A stretch of DNA of 64,000 bases from Clostridia bacterium (GTDB lineage Bacteria > Bacillota > Clostridia > Oscillospirales > CAG-272). Made by a program: the position numbers and the translations under genes. The stretch covers positions 1 to 64,000 of the forward strand of contig JAFOEU010000058.1 in assembly GCA_017387685.1 (NCBI GenBank), in the 5' to 3' direction. Positions 7,305 through 15,500 of the stretch are shown here, piece after piece (the stretch's first letter is position 1; each line of letters opens with the position of its first letter). The notes below the pieces were generated by a model that searched no databases, was not told the origin of the DNA, and saw nothing but the letters and a program-made list of their open reading frames with translations.

Positions 7305-7346
7305 TCTTTACGAAATCTTAACTCTTTTCTTTACCGCTGTCTTTAC
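7305..7346 (+). promoter_or_regulatory. Three TCTTTAC direct repeats upstream of the ABC transporter
   Basis: TCTTTAC starts at 7305, 7328 and 7340; the last two are 12 bp apart. They lie just ahead of a TATAAA-type -10 (7355-7360). Direct repeats at such spacing suit a dimeric OmpR-type regulator, so they may be binding sites of the preceding response regulator. Confidence 0.45.
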
Positions 7347-7392
7347 GCATTTATTATAAAATGACAGTACCGAAATTCAGAGGAGGTTAAAA

Positions 7393-8307
7393 ATGGAATA
7401 CGTACTCACTACCTCGGCGCTGTCAAAATCGTACAGAAAATTCGACGCGCTCAAAGAGGTGAACATTCACATTCCCAAGGGGGCGATATACGGCTTCGTG
7501 GGAAGAAACGGCGCGGGTAAAACTACGCTTATCCGCATTATCTGCGGCTTGCAGGAGCCGACTTCGGGAGAATACAGTCTTTACGGTATATCGAACAAGG
7601 ATCGGGGAATATCAAAATCAAGGCGCAGGATGGGAGCGGTAGTCGAAACGCCCGCGATCTATCTTGATATGACCGCGGAGGATAATCTCCGACAGCAAGC
7701 GCTTGTTATTGGATTGCCGAACTATGACAGCATCCCCGAAATATTGAGGCTTGTAGGTCTTGAAGGCACGGGTAAAAAGCGTGCGCGCAATTTCTCACTC
7801 GGAATGAAGCAGAGACTCGGAATCGCCGTGGCTCTGATCGGAAATCCCGATTTCATCGTCCTCGACGAGCCGATCAACGGTCTTGATCCGCAGGGTATCG
7901 TTGAGATACGCGAGCTTATATTGAAGCTCAACCGCGAGCACGGAATAACCGTTCTGATCTCAAGCCACATCCTCGGCGAGCTTTCAAAGCTTGCTACGCA
8001 CTACGCCTTTATCGAAAAGGGACGGATCGTAAAAGAGATCAGCGCCGAGGAGCTTGAAGCGGCGTGCCGTAAATGTATGCGAGTGGAAGTCAGCGACACG
8101 AAGGCACTCGCCCGCGTGCTCGACGGAATGAATATTGATTATGAGATAGTGACCGACACCGAGGCGAATATTTACGGTGAGGTAAGATTCTCCGCACTTG
8201 TGCTGGCACTCGACCGAGAGGGTTGTGAGCTGATCTCGTCGCACGAGCAGGATGAAAACCTTGAAACTTATTTCATCAACCTGATCGGAGGCGGTGAAAA
8301 TGCGTGA
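7393..8307 (+). CDS. ABC transporter ATP-binding protein, BcrA/NatA type
   Basis: The 304-residue ATPase has Walker A GRNGAGKTT (37-45), a Q-loop region, signature FSLGMKQRL (134-142, LSGGQ replaced by the FSLGMKQ form of this subfamily), Walker B FIVLDEP (154-160), D-loop INGLD and H-loop SSHILGEL. This type energises export of peptides, ions or antibiotics from the cytoplasmic face. The C-terminal 80 residues form the usual regulatory extension. It follows an AGAGGAGG site and overlaps the first permease by 8 bp. With the neighbouring two-component genes, bacitracin- or lantibiotic-type immunity is likely, but the substrate cannot be read from sequence. Confidence 0.93.
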   Translation: MEYVLTTSALSKSYRKFDALKEVNIHIPKGAIYGFVGRNGAGKTTLIRIICGLQEPTSGEYSLYGISNKDRGISKSRRRMGAVVETPAIYLDMTAEDNLRQQALVIGLPNYDSIPEILRLVGLEGTGKKRARNFSLGMKQRLGIAVALIGNPDFIVLDEPINGLDPQGIVEIRELILKLNREHGITVLISSHILGELSKLATHYAFIEKGRIVKEISAEELEAACRKCMRVEVSDTKALARVLDGMNIDYEIVTDTEANIYGEVRFSALVLALDREGCELISSHEQDENLETYFINLIGGGENA

Positions 8308-9190
8308 TCTGCTTCGTTCGGGATTTTTCAGATATACGCACAGCTCGGTCTTCAAGGTCTGCACCGCGCTTTGTATCGCTTTTGCCGCGCTGTTTTCCTA
8401 TAGGATATACCGCGCGGTCGAACTGAATGAATTTACATTTATGTTCGCGTCTGTAACCTTTGCCGTGCTGATAACCTTTTCGGTCGGCAATGAGACCTCA
8501 AAATGCATTCGCAATAAGATTCCCACGGGATGCACGCGGTCGCAGGTCTATTTCTCGGAGCTGATACTTGCCAATCTGTTCATTTTATTTTATTTCATAT
8601 TGTTCCTCATTTTTGCGCTGGCTTTGAATTTCCGACTGCTTTCGCACATCCCCGTAAAGCTCGCGCTTGCGGCGGTGTTTGGATTTCTTTGTATGTCGCT
8701 TTTGTTTGCCAACGTCTTTGCCGCACTTACCTGCATTATATCGTCGAAGACAGCGTCTGTTACAGTTTGCCTTGTTCTGATAATCGCAATGTTTCTGACG
8801 AGCGAGACCGTAGCCGATATGCTTGATCGAAGTGAGTTTTACAAAGTTGGGCACGCGGACAACGGCGGGGAGATGGAGTTTTATCTGGTAGAGAACCCCG
8901 ATTACGTCCACGAGCCGTGGAGAAGCGTGCTGACCGTCTACCGCGACGCCAATCCTTACGGACAGAGATGGGAATACGTAGATATTCTGCGTCCTTTCCT
9001 TTACGATGACGTATCTTGGGAACGGGCAAAGGAAGCCACCATAAATACGATCGGAAACGATCATCTCAAACGCGAGGTCTCGGAGACGGAATGGGTATTT
9101 CTGAACCGCACGCCCTTTGCGATACTCGCACCGATACCGTTTTTTATCATTGGCGGATGGCTTGTATTCCGCAAGAGATCTTTTAATTGA
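8300..9190 (+). CDS. ABC transporter permease, first of two
   Basis: A 296-residue permease starting MRDLLRSGFFRYTHSS. About six TM helices are visible: residues roughly 20-36, 47-66, 90-115, 118-150, 155-172 and 270-290. A large polar loop lies before the last helix (about 175-265). The ATG at 8300 is 8 bases after GGAGG; the upstream GTG at 8294 is too close to that site. It resembles the second permease in size and order of segments, so the two probably form a heterodimer with the ATPase dimer. No catalytic motif is expected. Confidence 0.88.
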   Translation: MRDLLRSGFFRYTHSSVFKVCTALCIAFAALFSYRIYRAVELNEFTFMFASVTFAVLITFSVGNETSKCIRNKIPTGCTRSQVYFSELILANLFILFYFILFLIFALALNFRLLSHIPVKLALAAVFGFLCMSLLFANVFAALTCIISSKTASVTVCLVLIIAMFLTSETVADMLDRSEFYKVGHADNGGEMEFYLVENPDYVHEPWRSVLTVYRDANPYGQRWEYVDILRPFLYDDVSWERAKEATINTIGNDHLKREVSETEWVFLNRTPFAILAPIPFFIIGGWLVFRKRSFN

Positions 9191-9200
9191 GGTGGACGGT

Positions 9201-10046
9201 ATGAGTAAATTATTGCGCGCGGGATTCCGCAGATATTTTAAGAGTCTTCTGTTTTGGCTTGCGCTTGTCGCTTCTGTGGTGCTCGGAATAATTTCGGGCT
9301 TCAAAGTGAAGGAAGATGCCGTCTTTGACGATGTTTTTACCGTTGTAGGATTTATCCTTTACGCTATTTTACTGTCGCTTATGATCGGAAGAGAATTCGG
9401 CGACAGAGTGATCAAGAATAAGATAATATCGGGACATACGAAGGGAAGCATATTTGTCAGCGAATATATTCTTTCGGTTGCCGTGTGCCTTCTTCTTTGT
9501 TCGGTTTCGGCATTAATATTTGCATTGTTCAATCTCGATCTGTTCGGTCGTATGCTGCCCGAGCTTTTGGTGAAATCCATTGTCGGATACTTTTTGCTCA
9601 TCGTTAGTATGATAACGGCAACGGTCAGCGTTTGTATGCTCACCTCGCACAGAGCGGGAATGGCGATCGCGGTGCTCGTTCTGATCATCGCTACTTGTTT
9701 GGTGTCTTACGAGCTTGACGACAGGCTTGAACGCCCCGAATATTATATGCAGCTTGAGGTTGTGGACGGTATACACACTCTGGTACAAGGCACCGAGAAA
9801 AATCCAAACTACATAGACCGTCCGTTGCGAGACGTTTATAATTTCTTCAAGCGCATAATACCGCACGGTCAGTCGATTGAATATCTTCGTATGGTTTACC
9901 CGTGGCTTGAGCCGATAAATATCATTTTGAGTCTCACGGAAGAAGAAACCGGGCTTTTGAATATTTTGCCGCTGTATTCGATAGGAACAATTTGCGCCTC
10001 TTTTGCTCTCGGTTATATCGGATTCAGGAAAAAAGAAATAAAATAA
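9201..10046 (+). CDS. ABC transporter permease, second of two
   Basis: A 281-residue permease starting MSKLLRAGFRRYFKSLLFW, with a GAGGTGGA site ahead. It shows the same plan as its neighbour: one TM near the N-terminus, four TM in the middle, a polar loop of about 80 residues (DDRLERPEYYMQLEV onward) and a last TM near the C-terminus. Both proteins have a charged patch (VIKNKIISGHTKGSIFVSEY here, CIRNKIPTGCTRSQVYFSEL there), which supports origin by duplication. The gene sits 10 bases after the first permease and 17 bases before the kinase. Confidence 0.88.
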   Translation: MSKLLRAGFRRYFKSLLFWLALVASVVLGIISGFKVKEDAVFDDVFTVVGFILYAILLSLMIGREFGDRVIKNKIISGHTKGSIFVSEYILSVAVCLLLCSVSALIFALFNLDLFGRMLPELLVKSIVGYFLLIVSMITATVSVCMLTSHRAGMAIAVLVLIIATCLVSYELDDRLERPEYYMQLEVVDGIHTLVQGTEKNPNYIDRPLRDVYNFFKRIIPHGQSIEYLRMVYPWLEPINIILSLTEEETGLLNILPLYSIGTICASFALGYIGFRKKEIK

Positions 10047-10063
10047 GTTAAGGAGGATGAAAG

Positions 10064-10963
10064 ATGCTCCCGTGGATACTTTGCGGCGTGTTTGCCGCGG
10101 TTGCCGCTGTGCTTGCGGTCAAGATCTTTATTATGCAAAAGAGTATGAATGAGATATGCGACTGCATCGCGGAGCATCTTTCATCCGATACCAATCAGCT
10201 CGTTACCGTTTCTTCGGGCGATCGACATATCCGTCGGCTTGCGGGGCGAATATCGGTTCAGCTTGCCGAGCTTCGCCGAATGAAGCTTCGATACACCGGC
10301 GGCGACCGCGAGCTCAAAGAAGCGATCACGAATGTCTCCCACGATTTGCGCACGCCGCTGACGGCAATATGCGGATACCTTGAATTGCTTGAAACCGAAG
10401 ATATGACGGATAACACAAGGCGATATTTAGATCAGATCGCAAACCGAACCGAGGCGCTCAAGGGGCTTACCGAGGAGCTTTTCAGATATTCGGTCATCTC
10501 GTCGGTGTCCGATCTGAACTACGAACAGGTGAACGTGGGCAGAGTGCTTGAAGATACGCTGATTTCTTTTCTTGGTGCGTTTGAACAGAAAAATATTATT
10601 CCGAATATCTCGCTCCCCGATAATGCGGTTTTCCGTGACCTTGATAAATCCGCTTTGTCAAGGATTTTCGGAAATATCATCGGTAACGCAATCAAATACA
10701 GCAGCGGCGATTTCGCGGTCACAATGAGCGAAAACGGCGAGATCGTATTCTCAAATACCGCCCCGGAGCTTTCCTCGGTCGAAGTCGGAAGGCTGTTTGA
10801 CCGTTTTTATACCGTTGACTCTGCCCGTAAATCGACGGGGCTCGGTCTGTCCATCGCTAAACTTCTGACCGAGCGGATGGGCGGTAGTATTTCTGCCGAC
10901 TATAAAGAAAATACGCTCTCGATAAATCTTTTCTTTGGAGGCGACCGAAATGAAAATATTTAA
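10064..10963 (+). CDS. Sensor histidine kinase with minimal sensor region
   Basis: The 299-residue kinase has one N-terminal TM helix (about residues 4-24), no extracellular domain, then the HisKA domain with the phosphorylated His93 (NVSHDLRTPLTA) and a HATPase domain with N-box NIIGNAIKYS (Asn208) and G-box TGLGLSIAKLL. Kinases with almost no outside part usually sense through a partner, commonly the ABC permease. It follows the permeases at 17 bases with a strong AAGGAGG site and overlaps the next gene by 14 bp. It probably phosphorylates the regulator at 6647. Confidence 0.93.
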   Translation: MLPWILCGVFAAVAAVLAVKIFIMQKSMNEICDCIAEHLSSDTNQLVTVSSGDRHIRRLAGRISVQLAELRRMKLRYTGGDRELKEAITNVSHDLRTPLTAICGYLELLETEDMTDNTRRYLDQIANRTEALKGLTEELFRYSVISSVSDLNYEQVNVGRVLEDTLISFLGAFEQKNIIPNISLPDNAVFRDLDKSALSRIFGNIIGNAIKYSSGDFAVTMSENGEIVFSNTAPELSSVEVGRLFDRFYTVDSARKSTGLGLSIAKLLTERMGGSISADYKENTLSINLFFGGDRNENI

Positions 10964-11552
10964 GCGAACGATGATAGGATGCGCCGTTTTTGTTGCTATC
11001 TTTATGTTTACTTGGTGCGTTTGCGAAATAGGGAGAAATAATTATTACAATTATAAAGGCTACGTTGTGGACATTTCCGAGGAGGACGGCGAGACCGTTA
11101 TAGTGACGCTTTGCGGTGACACGGAGTCGCGGTTTACGCTGAAATGGTACACAAGAAAGAAGTACGAGAAGGACGAAAAGAGCATTGAGATCGGTGACAG
11201 GATCAAGCTTTCCACAACGCATTACAGCGATACGAATATCAAAAAGCTCTCGGTCGATCACGGGAAATCTCTCGAGGGAAAAATCTTCTACATAGAGTCG
11301 CCTGTCATCCCCGAAAGACCGTTCCTATTTGTAAACGATCCTCTTTACGGTACGCATATCTTTGAGTTGTTCACGTTTGACGAGCATCTGTTTGAAGGCA
11401 TGAACACGGGCGACGTCGTGAGAGTATATTACCAATCGTCGCAGATGGATGCCGCCGTGAAAATTTCCGACGGAGCGTATGAGGACTTCACTGACACCGA
11501 AAAAACCTACATCGCCGAGCTCGGTTATACTGTAAAGGAACCGACGGAATAA
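10950..11552 (+). CDS. Hypothetical membrane-anchored protein of the ABC/two-component unit
   Basis: A 200-residue protein, start MKIFKRTMIG at an ATG 8 bases after GGAGG. An N-terminal TM or signal anchor (about 7-28) is followed by an extracytoplasmic region with beta-rich composition. I do not recognise the family; the pattern KGYVVDISEEDGETVIVTL resembles small OB-like beta barrels seen in exported lipoprotein-like partners, but that is weak. It is translationally coupled to the kinase gene and ends at a strong terminator, so it belongs to the operon and may act outside the cell in sensing or immunity. Confidence 0.75.
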   Translation: MKIFKRTMIGCAVFVAIFMFTWCVCEIGRNNYYNYKGYVVDISEEDGETVIVTLCGDTESRFTLKWYTRKKYEKDEKSIEIGDRIKLSTTHYSDTNIKKLSVDHGKSLEGKIFYIESPVIPERPFLFVNDPLYGTHIFELFTFDEHLFEGMNTGDVVRVYYQSSQMDAAVKISDGAYEDFTDTEKTYIAELGYTVKEPTE

Positions 11553-11556
11553 AATA

Positions 11557-11602
11557 AGCGATTCGTATATCCTTCGATAAGGAATACGAATCGCTGTTTT
11601 TA
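11557..11602. terminator. Bidirectional terminator
   Basis: Long stem (AGCGATTCGTAT...TCCTT with AAGGAATACGAATCGCT, one bulged base) between convergent genes, with T-runs on both strands. Confidence 0.85.
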
Positions 11603-13546
11603 TACTTCTGTTTCCTCGTAGATCTCCATCAAGCGTTCTTCGATCTCGTCGATGCGCGTTTGGATCTCGGCGGCGCGGACGTAGTCGGAGGCGGCATCTC
11701 CGTAGAGCTCGGCGGAGAGGGTGTCGAGCTCGGCTTCGAGCTCCTCCTGCTCCTTTTTTAGCCTTGCAAGACGGCTTGCCTGCTTGCGCGCCTCTGCGGC
11801 TTCGCTCTTTCGGCGCAGATAGTCGGCTTTGTTGTCGGACGGTGCTTCAACCGGCTTTTGAACCGTTACGGTAATGGGAACGACACGCCCGTTTTCGCGG
11901 TAAGCCTGCCATTCGTCCCAAGCACCGCGCGTCTGACCGATGGGGAGGCTGACGAGTCTGCCCGCTTCGTCGAAGCAGAGAAGACGGGTGGCGAGTCGGT
12001 CGATGAAGGCACGGTCGTGCGAAACGCAGATGAGTGTGCCGTCAAAGCCCGCAAGCGCATCCTCGAGTGCTTCACGCGAGCCGATGTCGAGGTGGTTGGT
12101 CGGCTCGTCGAGGATAAGGACGTTCATTTTCGATAGCATCAGCTTGACGAGCGTAAGTCTTGCGCGCTCGCCGCCGCTGAGGACGGATACGGGCTTGAAG
12201 ACATCGTCACCGCGGAAAAGGAATGAACCGAGCGCACCGCGCGCGTCCTTTTCCTTCATATCGGGGTAGAGCGACCAAAGCTCCTCGAGAACGGTGTTTC
12301 GCTCGTCGAGACCCTGGTTTTCCTGATCGTAGTAGCCGATCTGAAGGTTATGTCCGTAGTCGATGATGCCGCCCGTGGCGTCGAGATCACCGAGCAGGAG
12401 CTTGATCAATGTGGATTTTCCGCAACCGTTCGGACCGACGATAAACACGCGCTCACCGCGCTTGACCTGAAAATTCAGCTCGCGGAGAAGGTCTGCGGAT
12501 GCCGAGGGATAGCGGAAGGAGAGCTTGCGGACGTCGAGAATATCGTTTCCGCTTTGAAGTCCGCGCGAAAACTGCATCTTAACGGTTTTTTCGTCCTTTT
12601 CTGGCGCGGCGATGCGGTCGATCTTTGCAAGCATCTTGAGACGGCTTTCGGCGGCGATGATGTTTCGCTCGCGGTTCCATCGGCGCTGCTGTTCGATGTA
12701 AGCCTCCTGACGCGCGATTTCCTTTTGCTGATCCTTATACTGTTTTTCAAGGATCTCGCGGTCGCGGCGGCGCTGTTCGGCGCAGGCGGTGTAGCTTCCC
12801 TTATAGAGTTTTGCTCTGCCGCGCTCGAAAAGAAGGGTTTTGTTCGTTACCTTATCGAGGAAGCGACGGTCGTGCGATACGGTGATCAGACATCCGGAGT
12901 ATCCCGAAAGGAAGGACTCGAGCCACGCGAGGGTGTCGGCGTCGAGGTGGTTTGTAGGCTCGTCGAGCAGGAGCAGATCGGGCTCACGGCAAAGACGGCG
13001 CGAGAGCGCGAGACGGGTACGCTGACCTCCCGAAAGAGCCTCAATCGGGAGCGACATCTGCTCCTCGGTGAATCCCATACCCTCAAGGATCGAGTGACAG
13101 CGCGAACGGAATGTGAGTCCGCCGTCACGCGCGTAGCGATCGTGGAGATCGGTGAATTCCTTTGTGATAGAAGCGTATTTCGGCACCATTGAAAGCTCGG
13201 GATTGGCGGCAAGCCATTCCTCAAGCTCGGCTATGCGACGCTCGGCACGAAGATGCTCGGGGAACGCCGCGTACATCTGTTCAAGGGCGGTCGCGCCCGT
13301 TTCGGCAGAGATCTCGTAGGTGCTGTCCTGAGTCAGAATGCCTACGGTCGTGTCTGCGGCGATGAAAACGCTGCCCTCGTCGGGCTTGTTTTCGCGCAAA
13401 AGCAGGGAGAGCAGAGTGGATTTTCCGCATCCGTTAGGACCGACGATGCCGAGGCGGTCGTTCGTTTCGAGCGAGAAAGATATATTCTTGAATAGCTCCC
13501 TTGCGCCAAAGGAGAGGGAGACGTCATTTACACTGATTACGGTCAT
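11600..13546 (-). CDS. ABC-F family ATPase
   Basis: A 648-residue soluble protein with two ABC domains and no TM helix. Domain 1: Walker A GPNGCGKST (36-44), LSGGQRTRL (171-179), DEPTNHLD (195-202). A highly charged linker helix pair (REILEKQYKDQQKEIARQ ... AESRLKMLAKIDR) follows, then domain 2 with GPNGCGKST, LSGGERARL and DEPTNHLD, and a C-terminal coiled coil (LARLKKEQEELEAELDTL). ABC-F proteins act on ribosomes (translation factor or antibiotic resistance types) rather than in transport; this one looks like the housekeeping Uup/YdiF group. Start MTVISVNDVSLSFG with an AGGA site 8 bases ahead. Confidence 0.92.
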   Translation of the reverse strand: MTVISVNDVSLSFGARELFKNISFSLETNDRLGIVGPNGCGKSTLLSLLLRENKPDEGSVFIAADTTVGILTQDSTYEISAETGATALEQMYAAFPEHLRAERRIAELEEWLAANPELSMVPKYASITKEFTDLHDRYARDGGLTFRSRCHSILEGMGFTEEQMSLPIEALSGGQRTRLALSRRLCREPDLLLLDEPTNHLDADTLAWLESFLSGYSGCLITVSHDRRFLDKVTNKTLLFERGRAKLYKGSYTACAEQRRRDREILEKQYKDQQKEIARQEAYIEQQRRWNRERNIIAAESRLKMLAKIDRIAAPEKDEKTVKMQFSRGLQSGNDILDVRKLSFRYPSASADLLRELNFQVKRGERVFIVGPNGCGKSTLIKLLLGDLDATGGIIDYGHNLQIGYYDQENQGLDERNTVLEELWSLYPDMKEKDARGALGSFLFRGDDVFKPVSVLSGGERARLTLVKLMLSKMNVLILDEPTNHLDIGSREALEDALAGFDGTLICVSHDRAFIDRLATRLLCFDEAGRLVSLPIGQTRGAWDEWQAYRENGRVVPITVTVQKPVEAPSDNKADYLRRKSEAAEARKQASRLARLKKEQEELEAELDTLSAELYGDAASDYVRAAEIQTRIDEIEERLMEIYEETEV

Positions 13547-13577
13547 TTTTTCATCCTGATAATATAATAATGTATCT

Positions 13578-13606
13578 ATTATATGTTCCCGCGCGCTGAA
13601 AGTCAA
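13578..13606 (-). promoter_or_regulatory. Sigma-A promoter of the ABC-F gene
   Basis: On the minus strand TTGACT, 17-base spacer, TATAAT, about 30 bases before the start codon. Confidence 0.85.
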
Positions 13607-13645
13607 CAGAAAAAGTGTAAATATTTCATTTTTGGAAAAAAAGAC

Positions 13646-13674
13646 TTGACAAATGAGATAAATTGAGATATAAT
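13646..13674 (+). promoter_or_regulatory. Consensus sigma-A promoter
   Basis: TTGACA (13646-13651), 17-base spacer, TATAAT (13669-13674). It points to the sigma-like gene at 13917 and is divergent from the ABC-F promoter. Confidence 0.9.
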
Positions 13675-13679
13675 ATTGT

Positions 13680-13707
13680 CAAATACAGAACAAATGTTCT
13701 GTATTTG
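13680..13707. promoter_or_regulatory. LexA (SOS) box inside a 28-bp palindrome
   Basis: Perfect 13-bp arms, CAAATACAGAACA and TGTTCTGTATTTG, two bases apart. The core GAACAAATGTTC (13688-13699) matches the Gram-positive LexA/DinR consensus GAACRNRYGTTC. It begins at about the transcription start of the consensus promoter, a position suited to repression. Confidence 0.6.
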
Positions 13708-13900
13708 GAATAAATCACAAGTTATTAATTCTGCGAATTACAATTAAATCCGTTTTTTCGGCGGCTTTGCCGACGGAAAAACACCGCCTTGACGAGCAGG
13801 GCGAGTCCGCGCGCCGAGGGGAGCTGACAAAATCTTTGATTTTGTCAAGCGGCGATAAGCGCGCGTAACAATTGTAAAACGCAGTTTTACAATTGACTAA
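13708..13900 (+). repeat. Leader with successive hairpins
   Basis: After the LexA palindrome come several inverted repeats: TAATTC-TGC-GAATTA (about 13726-13740), TTTTTCGGCGGC...GCCGACGGAAAAA (imperfect), TGACAAAATC-TTT-GATTTTGTCA and ACAATTGTAAAAC-GCA-GTTTTACAATTG. The stems have different sequences. No gene fits here; the layout resembles the hairpin arrays elsewhere in the window. Confidence 0.6.
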
Positions 13901-13916
13901 AAAGGAGGAATCTCAT

Positions 13917-14402
13917 TTGGACGAGAAAAAAAGAGAAGACGAGCGTGAGAGTTTGCGCTTTATGAGTGATGTCAGCGCCGAGGAATTGCGTGCGGCTGAG
14001 GAGTATCTGTCGAGCTACCGTCACGGCGCGAGGATGCTTGATTGCATGCGTTACGGCAAACAGTTTATGGGAAGCGAGGTTCTGCCCGAGGATCCTCTGC
14101 TTTATTGGTCGGAGAATTATGAAGATAATTTTGACTCGATTCCCGATGCCGATGAGTCGCTGATTCGCGCAAGGATGTTTGGCGTGCGGCAATTTATTTC
14201 GGGACTGCGGTGCGACTCAAACACAAGAATGCTGCTGTATTGGCATTACATCCGCGGCGTTTCGGTGGCTCGCTGTGCGGAGATGATGGATATTTCGCGC
14301 GCGGGCGCGTTCAGACTTCGCAAGCGTGCGCTCGAATGCGCGGCGCGGTCATTCAGAAAACTTAAAACACACGCCAAAATTTCAGATCTTTTGCCTTTGT
14401 GA
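13917..14402 (+). CDS. Sigma-70 region 4-like helix-turn-helix protein
   Basis: A 161-residue protein starting at TTG (MDEKKREDERESLRF), 8 bases after AAAGGAGG. The N-terminal half is charged; the C-terminal half holds a helix-turn-helix like region 4 of small sigma factors or phage late regulators (RMLLYWHYIRGVSVARCAEM, then MDISRAGAFRLRKRALE). No region 2 is visible, so it is unlikely to be a full sigma factor. It could be a DNA-binding regulator of the ArpU/DUF1492 sort. The promoter carries a LexA box, so damage-induced expression is a testable inference. A small membrane protein gene follows 68 bases on. Confidence 0.7.
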   Translation: MDEKKREDERESLRFMSDVSAEELRAAEEYLSSYRHGARMLDCMRYGKQFMGSEVLPEDPLLYWSENYEDNFDSIPDADESLIRARMFGVRQFISGLRCDSNTRMLLYWHYIRGVSVARCAEMMDISRAGAFRLRKRALECAARSFRKLKTHAKISDLLPL

Positions 14403-14470
14403 TTTTTGACGAATAATATCTTTTAGCGGTGGGAAAGATAAAATTGACGAAGTTCACGGAGGATTTTAAG

Positions 14471-14656
14471 ATGAATAAAGTAGCAAAGACCTTTATCACG
14501 GCGGCAGGCGCGGGCGCGGCATTTTGCGCCGCGGGTATCGCCTATTCCGCATACAATTCGCGCCCTATGAAGACCAAAAGAATGGTCAAGCGTGCAAGCC
14601 GCGCCATGGAAAACGTCGGCGGCATGCTGACGGCAATGGCGCAGGTCAATAAGTGA
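14471..14656 (+). CDS. Small membrane protein
   Basis: A 61-residue protein, start MNKVAKTFITAAG, with GGAGG 8 bases ahead. Residues about 6-27 are Ala/Gly-rich and hydrophobic (one TM helix), followed by a basic stretch (KTKRMVKRASRAM) and a short amphipathic C-terminus. I do not recognise it. It is downstream of the sigma-like gene with no terminator between them, so it may share the LexA-box promoter, and it is followed by a strong terminator. Small SOS-induced membrane proteins that delay division exist in Firmicutes, but no sequence evidence here goes beyond size and context. Confidence 0.65.
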   Translation: MNKVAKTFITAAGAGAAFCAAGIAYSAYNSRPMKTKRMVKRASRAMENVGGMLTAMAQVNK

Positions 14657-14693
14657 AAAAATGCCGGATCACGTGTGTGATTCGGCATTTTTT
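14656..14693 (+). terminator. Terminator after the small membrane protein
   Basis: Stem AAAAAATGCCG-GATCAC with GTGATTCGGCATTTTTT, long T-run. Confidence 0.85.
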
Positions 14694-14825
14694 GAGATTA
14701 TAGATAATAGTTAAAACTGTATGCTTGGCATTAGTGGCGCCGTTAGTACTGCAGACAAGATAAGCGCAATAAGCTTTTTCTTTGAAAATCGGAAACAGAT
14801 GCAACCCTAACTATTTTTTAAGCAC

Positions 14826-15200
14826 TTATTGATTTTGAATAATCCAGTCAAGGAGATCCTTGTATTTCATTTCCCCTGCGGCTACAGCGAGACCGACTCT
14901 TGCGAGCTCCTCGTTGGTGGGGCGGAGCTTGATTCCGTTGACCTCGAGGAATACGAGCATAACGAAGATACCGATTCTTTTGTTGCCGTCAACGAAAGCG
15001 TGGTTGGAAATGAGAGAATAGCCTATCCTCGCGCCTTTTTCCTGCTTGGTGGGGTAGAGCTCGACTCCGTCAAAGGTCGCATAAGCCGATTCAAGTGCGC
15101 TTTCAAGGAGTGCGATATCGCGGATACCCGGATCTCCGCCTGTTTCTGCTGTGATGATGGTATGCAGGAGCATAACCTTTTCTTTACTGAGTTTTATCAT
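14826..15200 (-). CDS. doc: Doc-family toxin (Fic fold)
   Basis: The 124-residue protein carries the Fic/Doc core HAFVDGNKR (67-75), with Lys rather than Gly-Asn-Gly following, as in Doc. Doc phosphorylates elongation factor Tu and stops translation; the antitoxin neutralises it. Family length (about 120-130 residues) fits and all visible core residues are kept, so it should be active. It overlaps the antitoxin gene by 4 bp (ATGA). It lies between chromosomal genes with no other mobile marker nearby. Confidence 0.92.
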   Translation of the reverse strand: MIKLSKEKVMLLHTIITAETGGDPGIRDIALLESALESAYATFDGVELYPTKQEKGARIGYSLISNHAFVDGNKRIGIFVMLVFLEVNGIKLRPTNEELARVGLAVAAGEMKYKDLLDWIIQNQ

Positions 15201-15439
15201 TTGGCAAGCTCCTCAAATGCGGGGCGGTAGAGCTTCAGTATTCTCGCCGCGACAAAGTCGATCTTTTCATCCTCGGTCATTTCTATCTCTGTGTCTTTTT
15301 CGAGATCTATGAGCTTATATTTCGGCTTGTTATTCTTGAAAATATAGATCTCGCCCTGCTTATCAGCCATTCTCGCAACGCGCGAAAAGTTCTGATTTGC
15401 TTCGGAAATTGAAACAATCTGATTTGTATTGATATTCAT
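15197..15439 (-). CDS. phd: Phd/YefM-family antitoxin
   Basis: An 80-residue protein with the Phd/YefM N-terminal fold (ISEANQNFSRVARMADKQG, then IYIFKNNKPKYKLIDLE), which binds the operator, and an acidic, probably disordered C-terminus that would wrap the toxin. It comes first and overlaps the Doc gene by 4 bp, the normal order. Such pairs are autoregulated. The upstream region has a promoter with no obvious long palindrome. Confidence 0.9.
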   Translation of the reverse strand: MNINTNQIVSISEANQNFSRVARMADKQGEIYIFKNNKPKYKLIDLEKDTEIEMTEDEKIDFVAARILKLYRPAFEELAK

Positions 15440-15469
15440 TAATAATAGTCCTTTTGGGGTGTTGATAAT

Positions 15470-15499
15470 ATTGTACCATAAATATTAGGATGTTGTCAG
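15470..15499 (-). promoter_or_regulatory. Promoter of phd-doc
   Basis: Minus strand CTGACA, 18-base spacer, TACAAT, about 30 bases before the antitoxin start. The -35 touches the stop of the upstream gene. Confidence 0.6.
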
Positions 15500-15500
15500 C

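Noticed and set aside
12350..13192. Open frame of 280 codons on the plus strand
   Set aside because: Shadow of the ABC-F gene, whose two ABC domains are unmistakable.
13917..14402. Complete sigma factor
   Set aside because: Only a region-4-like HTH is visible; region 2 is absent.
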